Shown here piece by piece: positions 1-8,600 of a DNA stretch of 11,354 nucleotides (the stretch's first letter is position 1; every line of letters begins with the position of its first letter). Under the pieces are notes generated by a model that worked only from the letters and a program-made list of their open reading frames with translations, made no database searches and was not told the DNA's origin. The position numbers and the translations under genes were made by a program. Source of the DNA: JADHUC01 sp964617665. Lineage in GTDB: Bacteria > Planctomycetota > Planctomycetia > Pirellulales > Pirellulaceae. The stretch lies in assembly GCA_964617665.1 (NCBI GenBank), contig CAZUAH010000451.1, positions 1 through 11,354 on the forward strand. Reading direction: 5' to 3'.

Positions 1-43
1 GAATTACACGATTCGGCCAAGACAATCGGGAAATAGTTGATCC

Positions 44-748
44 TCACTTTCCAAGCATGCTCAACGCCGAGTGGGCAAGCGAGACCAAGAACGCATCAAG
101 GCCGCCTTTTTCATCTTCCAATACAGATACATGCCAAATGCCGTCGGGATTCTCGACAAAATGGCGATAGTCGTTCTCGCGGTGAATGTGGCTGATCTCC
201 ATCTCCAGATCAGCCATCGTCGTAATGTCATCCGGCGTTGCATCACGGATTCTCGCATTGCCAGGCCGCTCCGCATCCAGCCCCTCGTCCGGCACCTTCA
301 TTATCATGTCTTGGAAGATCGCCCGAGGAACAAAGCCGGCCCGGTTGTACAACGAGAAGGAATCCAGGTTCAGCGTGCTGGACACCAGACGCACGGGTTT
401 GCCTTGCTGATCGGCAAAGTCGGTGACGTATTTGAGCAGCCTTCGCGCGACGCCTTGCCGGAAATAGTCCGGGTGCGAGTTCATAATGCCAAGTGACACA
501 TGCGTCGGTCGGGGATGGTAGAAACACGATCCGGCCAACCGACCGGCGTCGGTGTCTTCGGCCACCACACAGCATCCGGGATCCAGTTGTTCGTATACCG
601 AGCAGAACAACGTGGCGTTATCCTTTGGACCGGTGAAAACTGGTGGCCGGCCGTTGGCTGTGTACCATGCGTTGATCGAATCGTAGATCAACTCAGCGAC
701 TTCGGTCCAGTCATCAGGCCCCATCGTACGCAATTGCATCGCGGTCAT
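44..748 (-). CDS. GNAT-family N-acetyltransferase with an incomplete second GNAT domain
   Basis: Predicted cytoplasmic acetyl-CoA-dependent acyltransferase of 234 residues; the substrate cannot be told. Residues 5-150 make one complete GNAT domain: N-terminal strand and helices, a central strand around residues 84-90, then the acetyl-CoA loop FRQGVARRLL (96-105), and a C-terminal part with SLYNRAGF (132-139), typical of GNAT motif B. At residues 165-230 a second domain begins (ARIRDATPDD, then strands HVSVLED and GLDAFLVS), but the protein stops before any second acetyl-CoA loop. Start ATG at 748 is supported by GAGGGA just upstream on the minus strand; an ATG three codons later is possible but lies further from it. 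The gene is divergent from the adaptor gene at 960. The family call is firm; whether the short C-terminus is natural or a disruption is open. Confidence 0.85.
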   Translation of the reverse strand: MTAMQLRTMGPDDWTEVAELIYDSINAWYTANGRPPVFTGPKDNATLFCSVYEQLDPGCCVVAEDTDAGRLAGSCFYHPRPTHVSLGIMNSHPDYFRQGVARRLLKYVTDFADQQGKPVRLVSSTLNLDSFSLYNRAGFVPRAIFQDMIMKVPDEGLDAERPGNARIRDATPDDITTMADLEMEISHIHRENDYRHFVENPDGIWHVSVLEDEKGGLDAFLVSLAHSALSMLGK

Positions 749-790
749 GATTCCCTCGATTGATCAGACTGACGGACACATTGCGAGACT

Positions 791-818
791 ACGGTAGCAT
801 GCCAACGGCCCCTGTCAA
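791..818 (-). promoter_or_regulatory. Sigma70-like promoter for the acetyltransferase gene
   Basis: On the minus strand there is a perfect TTGACA (plus-strand 813-818), a 16-base spacer, and TACCGT (791-796) preceded by TGC, giving an extended -10 element. Transcription would start near 784, leaving a leader of about 36 bases before the ATG at 748. The -35 match and geometry are good; the -10 matches only 3 of 6 bases of TATAAT apart from the TG extension. Planctomycete promoter rules are less well known, so confidence is moderate. Confidence 0.45.
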
Positions 819-851
819 CTGTGTCGGTTCGGCGAGACCTGGCCTGAGAAG

Positions 852-885
852 TTGCTGGCGTTGGAGGTCGGGTCGGTATTATAAT
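852..885 (+). promoter_or_regulatory. Possible promoter of the RND/propeller gene cluster
   Basis: An exact TATAAT lies at 880-885 inside the AT-rich word TATTATAAT (877-885), which stands out in a GC-rich gap. The best -35 candidate is TTGCTG at 852-857, 19 bases before TATTAT (877-882) or 22 before TATAAT, so spacing is not ideal. Transcription from here would give a leader of about 65-70 bases before the ATG at 960, with the hairpin at 912-926 inside it. It is the only promoter-like word upstream of the three-gene cluster. Confidence 0.4.
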
Positions 886-911
886 TGGACCTGCCCACGC
901 CTCGTGGTTGC

Positions 912-926
912 CTTCGCGTTGCGAAG
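912..926. promoter_or_regulatory. Small palindrome/hairpin in the leader of the adaptor gene
   Basis: CTTCGC-gtt-GCGAAG is a perfect 6-bp inverted repeat with a 3-base centre. It sits downstream of the TATAAT at 880-885 and 33 bases before the adaptor ATG. It could be an operator for a dimeric repressor or a leader hairpin. A 6-bp repeat is short enough to arise by chance in GC-rich DNA, so only its position argues for function. Confidence 0.3.
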
Positions 927-959
927 CGTCCACTGTCAGAATGATCGGAAAGCCCTCCT

Positions 960-2267
960 ATGGAATCCCGCCAAGAATCTTCACCGTCAGTGGAAGCGCC
1001 TTCGCAACGCAATTCGTCGCAGCGGTGGATGGTGCTTGTGTTGGCTGCTTCGTTGACTGCCTTGCTGGCTGGTGCCGCGATCGCCGGCTGGTGGTTTTCG
1101 GCCAATCACGCAAAGCAGTTGTCCGACGCTCAGTTCTTGACGAGCCGACTGGAATCGCTGGACGCATCCGCAGACGAGGGGCCCGCGTCGCGTCCGCCTG
1201 CGTTGGTGCGCGTTACCGCGGCGAGCCGGCAGGTGGTTCTTCCCACTAAGCCGTTGTACGGTCGGTTAGTCGAGGTGCGAAAGGTGACGGTCTCGTCGGA
1301 GGTCACGGGCAAGATTCTGCAAATGCCGGTCGAGGAAGGGACGTTGGTCGAAGAAGGCAAGACGCTGTTGGCGAGCGTGGATGAAGTGTGGTCCCGACTG
1401 GCCATCCGGCAGATCAAAGCGGAGATCGTTGCGATCGAAGCCGAGTTGAAACACGAGGACGGAGAATTGACGCGACTCCACCCGCTGGCCCAAGGAGGTA
1501 CGATTACGCAAAGCGAACTGGAGAAGCAAGACAGTCTCGTGAAACAGTTGCAGGCGCGTCTCACCAAGGCGGAGACGATGCTCGAAGAGGAGCAGGAACG
1601 GCTGGCACGATCCGAGATCTACGCCCCGTTCGACGGCGCAGTGGTCGAAAAGCACGCAGAAATCGGCCAAATACTCTCGCCCGGTTCGCCCGTCGTCGAG
1701 ATCGTCTCTCGCGGAGAAATCGACGCCGAGATTCGTGTACCGGAATCTCTGGTCGATTGGGCCTACGTCGGTTTAGAACTTCCGATCGTCGTCGAACCGC
1801 TTCAAATCGAAGCAGTTGGGCGTGTGGTTTCGGTGATCCCGTACGGACTGACGGCCTCGCGCACGTTTCCTGTGCGACTTCGTCTGGACGACCAGGAGGG
1901 CCGTTTGAAGGTTGGTATGAGCGTGCAAGCGCTGGTTCCGAAAGGCGAGCAGATTGAAGAGATCTTCGTGGACAGAAGCGCGGTCCTGGTGCGACCTGAC
2001 GGGTGCGTCGCATGGGTCGCCGTGCCCGCCGATGATGCGGGCCACGAGGCACAACCGGCTGCCGTCGAAATTGTCGCGAGGGAAAAGGAGGGCTATGCGA
2101 TCCGGCCGGAAACGCCAAACGATGCCGCTGTTTTGCAGCCCGGTGCCTTGCTGATTGTCGAAGGAGCAGAACGACTTACCGCCGGGCAAGATGTCCAAAT
2201 TGTCACTATCGCCCAACACCATCTGGAACACCTTCCCGAAGCCTCCGGACATCAGCTTGCGGAGTAG
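960..2267 (+). CDS. RND efflux periplasmic adaptor subunit (HlyD/membrane fusion family)
   Basis: Membrane-anchored adaptor of 435 residues that would link the RND permease encoded next to the outer membrane. Visible order: short polar N-terminus, one membrane segment at about residues 23-45, first lipoyl half around 108-141 (SSEVTGKILQMPVEEGTLV), a charged heptad-like coiled-coil hairpin at about 146-213, second lipoyl half at about 217-248 (YAPFDGAVVEKHAEIGQ), then beta-barrel (about 250-325) and membrane-proximal domains. No lipobox is seen, so the anchor is the membrane helix. Weak Shine-Dalgarno GGAAAG at 947-952, seven bases before the ATG. The stop at 2267 is 9 bases before the permease ATG, which suggests translational coupling. 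The family is confident; substrate unknown. The C-terminal His/Glu-rich end (HHLEHLPEASGHQ) is polar and does not look structured. Confidence 0.93.
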   Translation: MESRQESSPSVEAPSQRNSSQRWMVLVLAASLTALLAGAAIAGWWFSANHAKQLSDAQFLTSRLESLDASADEGPASRPPALVRVTAASRQVVLPTKPLYGRLVEVRKVTVSSEVTGKILQMPVEEGTLVEEGKTLLASVDEVWSRLAIRQIKAEIVAIEAELKHEDGELTRLHPLAQGGTITQSELEKQDSLVKQLQARLTKAETMLEEEQERLARSEIYAPFDGAVVEKHAEIGQILSPGSPVVEIVSRGEIDAEIRVPESLVDWAYVGLELPIVVEPLQIEAVGRVVSVIPYGLTASRTFPVRLRLDDQEGRLKVGMSVQALVPKGEQIEEIFVDRSAVLVRPDGCVAWVAVPADDAGHEAQPAAVEIVAREKEGYAIRPETPNDAAVLQPGALLIVEGAERLTAGQDVQIVTIAQHHLEHLPEASGHQLAE

Positions 2268-2276
2268 CACGCCGTT

Positions 2277-5200
2277 ATGGATCTGATCAAGTTCGCCATC
2301 CAAAACCCCGTGAAGGTGATCGTCGGCGTATTGCTGGTCGTTCTCTTTGGGCTCGTTTCCCTGACGGCGATTCCCATCCAACTTACTCCAGACATCGAAC
2401 GCCCCGTGATTTCGGTGCGCACGAACTGGACAGGGCGAAGTCCGGAGGAAGTCGAAAAGTCGATCATCCTGGAGCAGGAAGAAAAGCTGAAAACCGTTCA
2501 GGGCCTGTACCAAATGACCTCGACGATCCAACTCGGCCGAGGCGATATCACGCTGGAATTCGACGTCGGATACGACATAGGCCGGGCGCTGCAGGACGTT
2601 TCGAACAAGCTGGACGAAGTGCCGGAGTATCCGGACGACGTCGACCGTCCGATCGTCCGCGCGTCGGACTCGGCCAGCGAGAACGCGATTGCATACGCTC
2701 TGCTGCAATCCGAGGACCCGCTGTACGACATTGCCGACTTCTACGACTACGCCGATCGCCATGTGAAACCCGCCCTGGAACGGATTGCGGGGGTTTCCGA
2801 GCTGACGATCTACGGTGGTCGGGAACACCAGGTACAGGTGCGGTTCGATCCGGAGGTACTGGCTCAAAAAGGGATCACCATCGACCAGTTGCGTGCCTCG
2901 CTGGTGGGCGACAACGTGAGCGAATCGGCGGGCGACATGGAAAACGGCCGTCAGGACGTCCGGTTTCGCGTGCTCGGCCGGTTCGAGTCGCTGGAACAAG
3001 TCAAACAGACGATTGTGAAATACGACGACGGGGCGCCGATCCGCATTGGCGATATCGCGACGGCAGACCTGGTACTGGAAAAGAATATCCACTTCGACCA
3101 GTGTAAGGGCAAGCCGTCCATGACCTTCGTCTTCAGGCGGGAGGTCGGAGCGAATATCCTGGACATCATGGACGAGGTCCGCCTGCGCCTCGACGAATTG
3201 AACGGGCCGGGAGGCCTCTTGCGCGGATACAAAAACGACCGTCACGGGTGTCGTTTGCGGCTTGTGAGCGACGACACGGTGTACATCTACAGCGCGTTGG
3301 GACTGGTCCGCAGAAATCTGCTGCTGGGCGGCAGCTTGGCAGTGATTATGCTGCTGCTGTTTCTGCGCAGCGCGCGGCCGACGCTGATCGTCGCCGTGGC
3401 GATTCCGATCTCGTTGGTCGGGACGTTTCTTGTCATGGCGATCACCGGACGAAACGTGAACGTCATTTCTTTGGCCGGACTCAGTTTTGCCGTCGGGATG
3501 GTCGTGGACAATGCGATTGTGGTTCTGGAGAATATCGACCGTCATCTGGGCATGGGGAAATCGCCGCTGAGCGCCGCCTACGGAGGCTGCCGGGAAGTTT
3601 GGGGCGCGATCCTTTCGTCCACGCTCACGACGATCGCCGTGTTCGCTCCGGTGCTGACGATAAGGGAAGAAGCAGGCCAGTTGTTCTACGATATCGCGTT
3701 GGCCATCTGTGCGGCGGTGGGGCTTTCGCTTGTGATCTCCATCACCGTGATTCCGATGGCCGCGTCCAAGCTGCTCGGGCATCGCAGACGCCCGCGATAC
3801 GCCGTGACGCGCGTTGGCAAATCGTTGTTTGGACTTGCGCCGTTGCTGGACTGGTTCTGCAACGCCTTCGCGCGGGTAATTCACTTGATAACGTTTCGCA
3901 GCGTTTCCGGGATCTGGCTCCGGATCATGGTCATCGCAGTGATCATCGGATCGGCGTTCTGGCTGAGTCGGGCGCTGATGCCACCGGCCAGTTACCTTCC
4001 CAATGGCAACAAAAACTTGGTGATGGGCTTCTTGTTCTGCCCGCCCAGTTATTCGCTGAAACAGAATATCACGGTCGGTCGACGGCTGGAGGATTCACTG
4101 CGTCCTTATTGGGAGGCGAAGGACAGCAAGGAAGCCACGGCGCTGGGCACACTGATAGACCCAAAAACGAAAAAGGAGGTCAAGGAGGTTTCCGCGATCC
4201 ACGAGTTCTTCTTCGTCATCTTCCGAAGCCGCGTCTTCATGTTCTGCGTCAGCAAGGATCCGAACAACGTCAAGCCGATGGAGGCGATTCTGGCCAACGC
4301 CATGAAAGAGATTCCCGGTGTGTACGGCATGGCCAGTCAACGCTCGTTGTTCGGTCGTAACATGGGAAACTCGAACTCCGTCACGATCGAGGTCGTGGGC
4401 GTCGATATGAACCGGCTCACGGACAGCACGGCCTTTCTGCAAGAGAAACTGGCCAACGAGTTCTCCATGATGGCCATCCGATCCAGTCCGGAAAACTACA
4501 ATGAATCGGGCCCCGAACGCCAAATCGTCATCGACCAGATTCGCACAAAGGAACTCGGCATCAACGTGCAGGCATTGGCCATGGCAGCGCGTTCCATGGT
4601 CGACGGGGCTATCGTAGGCGATTTCGACCTGGAGGGCGACAATATCGACTTGGTCATCCTGCGTGATCCGTCGCTACCGATCTCGCCGGACGAGGTCGAC
4701 GACATCCCGTTGGCGGTGGTCGACAACAACGGCGAAACGGTGACTTTGCCGCTTGGCGAATTGGTCCGCTTCCAGCCGGCCGAGGCCTCGCAGCAGATCC
4801 GGCGAGTCGAGCAGCAACGGGCCATTCGATTGACCGTCAATCCGCCGGAAGAAATGGCATTGGAGGAGGCTCAAGCCAAGATCATGGATCTGGTCGCCGA
4901 GTCGCGTCGCGAAGGCGGGATGACAGCGGATACTCGGATCCTCGTGTCCGGGAACACGGACAAACTCTCGCGAACTCGAACGGCCTTGACGGGAAAATGG
5001 AACGGTTGGAACGTCGATTCGATAATGAGCGTGGCCCTCAGCCGATTCGTCCTGGCCTTGCTGATCACGTACCTGTTGATGGCCGCGCTGTTCGAGAGTT
5101 TCGTCTATCCGTTCGTCATCATGTTCAGCGTTCCGCTGGCGACTGTGGGCGGATTCGCCGGTTTGGCGATCGTACACCATCTGAATCCGGCGCAGCAGAT

Positions 5201-5609
5201 GGACATGTTAACGATGCTTGGATTCGTCATTCTGATCGGTGTGGTCGTGAACAACGCAATTCTCCTGGTGCACCAATCGCTGAACTTCATGCGTGGCGTC
5301 GGCGAATCGGAAGGCGATCGGGTCGAGCCGATGAAGCCGCGCGAAGCGATCCGCGAGTCAGTGCGAACGCGCATTCGACCGATCTTCATGACCACGGCCA
5401 CTAGCGTGATTGGCATGTTGCCACTCGTGATTTCGCCCGGTGCCGGCAGCGAACTCTATCGCGGACTCGGCGCGGTCGTGATTGGCGGACTGGTGTGTGC
5501 TACGATATTCACCTTGGTGGTTGTGCCGTTGCTGCTGAGTTTGATGATCGACCTACAAGCTGGACTCGGCCGGATGAGGGCTCTCATACGCCCCGGCCGG
5601 GAAGCGTAA
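2277..5609 (+). CDS. RND efflux transporter permease (HAE/AcrB-like)
   Basis: Inner-membrane proton-driven transporter of 1110 residues, slightly longer than AcrB (about 1050). It has the two-fold RND plan: TM1 at about 13-33, porter domain 35-330, TM2-6 at about 345-500, TM7 near 547-567, second porter domain 570-900, and TM8-12 at about 920-1090. TM4 reads GMVVDNAIVVLEN (407-419): Asp411 matches AcrB D407, while Asn412 replaces D408. TM10 reads GVVVNNAILLV (988-998), so Asn992 replaces AcrB K940. Such DN/NN patterns occur, from memory, in many RND permeases outside the classic AcrB group. A charged stretch at 612-638 looks like an insertion in the second porter domain. GGAG at 2261-2264 lies 12 bases before the ATG. 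It pairs with the adaptor upstream; no outer-membrane factor gene is present. The last ~14 residues are encoded by a palindrome. Confidence 0.95.
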   Translation: MDLIKFAIQNPVKVIVGVLLVVLFGLVSLTAIPIQLTPDIERPVISVRTNWTGRSPEEVEKSIILEQEEKLKTVQGLYQMTSTIQLGRGDITLEFDVGYDIGRALQDVSNKLDEVPEYPDDVDRPIVRASDSASENAIAYALLQSEDPLYDIADFYDYADRHVKPALERIAGVSELTIYGGREHQVQVRFDPEVLAQKGITIDQLRASLVGDNVSESAGDMENGRQDVRFRVLGRFESLEQVKQTIVKYDDGAPIRIGDIATADLVLEKNIHFDQCKGKPSMTFVFRREVGANILDIMDEVRLRLDELNGPGGLLRGYKNDRHGCRLRLVSDDTVYIYSALGLVRRNLLLGGSLAVIMLLLFLRSARPTLIVAVAIPISLVGTFLVMAITGRNVNVISLAGLSFAVGMVVDNAIVVLENIDRHLGMGKSPLSAAYGGCREVWGAILSSTLTTIAVFAPVLTIREEAGQLFYDIALAICAAVGLSLVISITVIPMAASKLLGHRRRPRYAVTRVGKSLFGLAPLLDWFCNAFARVIHLITFRSVSGIWLRIMVIAVIIGSAFWLSRALMPPASYLPNGNKNLVMGFLFCPPSYSLKQNITVGRRLEDSLRPYWEAKDSKEATALGTLIDPKTKKEVKEVSAIHEFFFVIFRSRVFMFCVSKDPNNVKPMEAILANAMKEIPGVYGMASQRSLFGRNMGNSNSVTIEVVGVDMNRLTDSTAFLQEKLANEFSMMAIRSSPENYNESGPERQIVIDQIRTKELGINVQALAMAARSMVDGAIVGDFDLEGDNIDLVILRDPSLPISPDEVDDIPLAVVDNNGETVTLPLGELVRFQPAEASQQIRRVEQQRAIRLTVNPPEEMALEEAQAKIMDLVAESRREGGMTADTRILVSGNTDKLSRTRTALTGKWNGWNVDSIMSVALSRFVLALLITYLLMAALFESFVYPFVIMFSVPLATVGGFAGLAIVHHLNPAQQMDMLTMLGFVILIGVVVNNAILLVHQSLNFMRGVGESEGDRVEPMKPREAIRESVRTRIRPIFMTTATSVIGMLPLVISPGAGSELYRGLGAVVIGGLVCATIFTLVVVPLLLSLMIDLQAGLGRMRALIRPGREA
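5567..5599. repeat. Imperfect palindrome overlapping the 3' end of the permease gene
   Basis: Two coaxial stems: CGGCCGG (5567-5573) pairs with CCGGCCG (5593-5599), and ATGAG (5574-5578) pairs with CTCAT (5583-5587) around a 4-base loop. Five unpaired bases (5588-5592) lie on the right side. Because of the symmetry, both strands encode GRMRALIRP. It lies inside the last codons of the permease gene, before its stop at 5607-5609 and the strong Shine-Dalgarno of the next gene at 5616-5620. It resembles a REP-like extragenic palindrome that has been absorbed into the reading frame, or an mRNA hairpin limiting 3' decay between the two genes. Confidence 0.6.
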
Positions 5610-5626
5610 CGGAATAGGAGATTCCG

Positions 5627-8600
5627 ATGAGAAGCCACTATTCCTATCCGATGTTGACGGGGACCGTCTGTCTGTTGTTGGCCAGTACCGCCACACGTGC
5701 GGGCGATTGGCCCATGTGGCGGCATGATGTCAGCCGCAGCGCCGCTTCGGCGGAGGTCTTGCCGGCGGAGCTCCACTTGCAGTGGGTTCGCGAACTGCCA
5801 CCATACGAGATGGCATGGCCCAACGAGTCGCGGCTGCACTTCGATGCGTCGCATGAACCAATCGTTATGGGGAAAAGCCTGTTCCTGGGCTCCGCCACCG
5901 ACGGCAGCGTCCGCGCCTATGATACGGAAACGGGGGAACAGAAGTGGAGGTTCTTCACCGAAGGCCCCGTTCGCTTTGCGCCGGGTGGGTGCCAGGGCAA
6001 GCTGTACGTCGGTTCGGACGACGGTTTTCTGTATTGCCTTGCCGCAGAGGATGGAAAGCTACTGTGGAAGGTCCGCGGAGCACCGGAGGATCGGCCGGAG
6101 TACCAACATCTGGGCAACAACCGTCTGATCTCCTACTGGCCCGTTCGCGGTGCGCCCGTGGTGGCGGACGGCGTCGTCTATTTCGGCGCAGGGATCTGGC
6201 CGACGTTGGGCGTGTTCATCATCGCGGTCGATGCCGAGACGGGCGAGACGCTGTGGGTGAACGACAGCAGCAACTATCTAACGCAAGTGCGCATCGACCA
6301 CAACACGCTGCACGAAGCCGGGCTGTCGCCGCAAGGATATCTGCTGGTCAACGGTGACAAACTGCTGGTGCCGAACGGCCGGTCGTTCCCCGCCCGGTTC
6401 GATCGCAAGACCGGAAAACTGCTCTACTACGTTCAAGGTTATCGCAACGGCGATTGCCGCGTTACCACAATGGGCAAATTCGCATTCGTCGGCCAGGCCG
6501 GCGTGATGAGAATCGAGGATGGACGCGAGGTCGGCGACCGGTGGGTCGAAGCCGGCGCGGATGCTCCGAACGTCTTTGTGGGCAGCAAGTTCCATCTGTT
6601 CGAAGGACCCATGTTCCCGTACAAAATGATGCTGGCGTGCGATTACCGATCCGTGCTGACAACCGGCGTCTTGTACGGAATGGACAAGGGCAGGTTCTAT
6701 GCCTACGACCTCACGCGCCCGCAGGTAAGCGAATACGATAAGGAACACGGGGGGAACCCACTGAAGCCGTGGCGATGGGATTTGCCCCTGTTGTGGAAAG
6801 CCGAATCGCGTCTAGCCAAAGGCAATCCGCCCAGCGGCGTGATGATCAACGCGGGCAATCGACTGTACGGGCACGCCGGCAAGACGCTGGTCTCACTGGA
6901 CCTCCCGACCGATGGCGGTGCGCCAAAGGCCGGGTGGGAGCATCAACTTGGCGAAACGCCTGCCAGCATGCTGGCCGCGGATGGCAAGCTGTTCGTGGTC
7001 ACGAAAGAAGGAGCGATCCACTGCTTTGGCGCCGAGGAGGGCGAAGCGAAAGGCTATGCGCTCGGAGAAGTGCCGTTAGCGGAAGTCGATGACACATGGA
7101 CCAAGACGGCCGAACACATACTTGCACAGACGGGCGTGAAGGAAGGCTATTGTCTGGTGCTTGGTCTGGACGAGGGGCGGCTGGTCGAGGAGTTGCTTCG
7201 GTCGTCCGAGTTGCGGGTCATCGCGGTGGACGCCGATCCAGTCAGAGTCGGCGCCCTTAGAGACAGGCTGATCACGACAGGGTTGTATGGATCGCGCGTC
7301 GATGTCCGCGTCGGAAAGCCCGCCGACGTTCTCTTGCCCCCATACCTCGCTAGTCTGATCGTCTCGGAGAATCCGTCGGCTGTTGAAGTCGAGACCGAAT
7401 CGCAAGCCGCGAAGCTGTTTGAATTGCTGCGACCATACGGCGGCGTCACGTGCTTGAACGTAGAGGACGACCTCCGCAACAAGTTTGCAGAAGCGGTCGA
7501 GTCGGCCGAGTTGCCCAACGCGAAACTTCAGGACTCGGGTAGTTTCGTTCTGTTACGCCGCGAAGGCCCGCTGCCCGGCGCAGCGTCCTGGACTCATGAA
7601 ACGGCGGACTCCGCACGTTCGTATTTCTCGAAAGACCAGTTAGTGAAAGCACCACTGGGCGTGCTCTGGTACGGGGACGGTGCAGACTACGGCTTCTACA
7701 AGAGCAAGGACTACGGCGTCGGCGTCAAACCGCAGGTCGTGGGTGGTCGTTTGTTCGCATATCAGATTTTCAGCCGAACGCTCCACGCCATCGACGTGTA
7801 CACAGGACGGCAACTTTGGACGACAAAGGTTGAACACTTCACGCGATATGCCGCGATGGATGACGGCATCTATGTCGCGGGAGCGGACAAGTGCCAAACC
7901 TTGGATCCAGCGAACGGTGAAGTGACGAAGACGTTCGACTATCAAATCAAGGAAGGTGTTACCCCACAGGTCGCCGACATCCGCGTCGGTACCGATGTGA
8001 TCGTCATTGCCGCGGCGTACGAAAAAGTGCGTGCCATCCACAAAGGACTGTGGGACAGCAAGGTGTTGGTTGCCCTGGACCGCCGGACCGGCCAGCAACT
8101 CTGGACGCGCGAAGCAAAGGATCGCTTCAACAACAATGCGGTGGCCGTCGCTAGCGGGATGGTGTTCTGCATCGATTCGATTTCGCCGACGGAAACGTCT
8201 GCCGCCGAGCGTCGTGGCGACATGTCGCTGGCGGCAATCGCCACGATCCGGGCGTTGAATGCTCGCAGTGGTGAGGAACGGTGGCGTGCCGCGACCACCA
8301 ACCCGTTCCGGGACTACACGTCCAGCAGCAACTGGCTGGGAGTTCGCAGCAATGACGACTGGCTGGCTTTCGCCGAACAGACAGGAACGCTGCTGACCGG
8401 CCGGCACAACGAAGTCCACGCGTTCGACGTCGCCACGGGCAAAGAGGTTTGGCACAAAAAGATCGGCGGTGGCCAGCCGATTATCGTGATGGGCGAGCGG
8501 TTCATTAACCAGGCGGGACACACGTACGCTGTGACGACGGGCGAGATCATAAGCGGCAAATCCTTGTTCGTACGCGGCGGATGCAACTACGCCGTGGCCA

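Noticed and set aside
1773..3884. 703-codon open frame on the minus strand opposite the adaptor and permease genes
   Set aside because: It is antisense to two clear RND genes, spans their junction, and its translation is an Arg/His/Gln/Asp-rich mix without domains. Such frames arise from GC-biased third positions.
3248..4360. 370-codon plus-strand open frame within the permease gene in another frame
   Set aside because: The overlapping permease frame has full family signatures throughout; this frame shows only low-complexity Arg/Gly/Asp-rich sequence.
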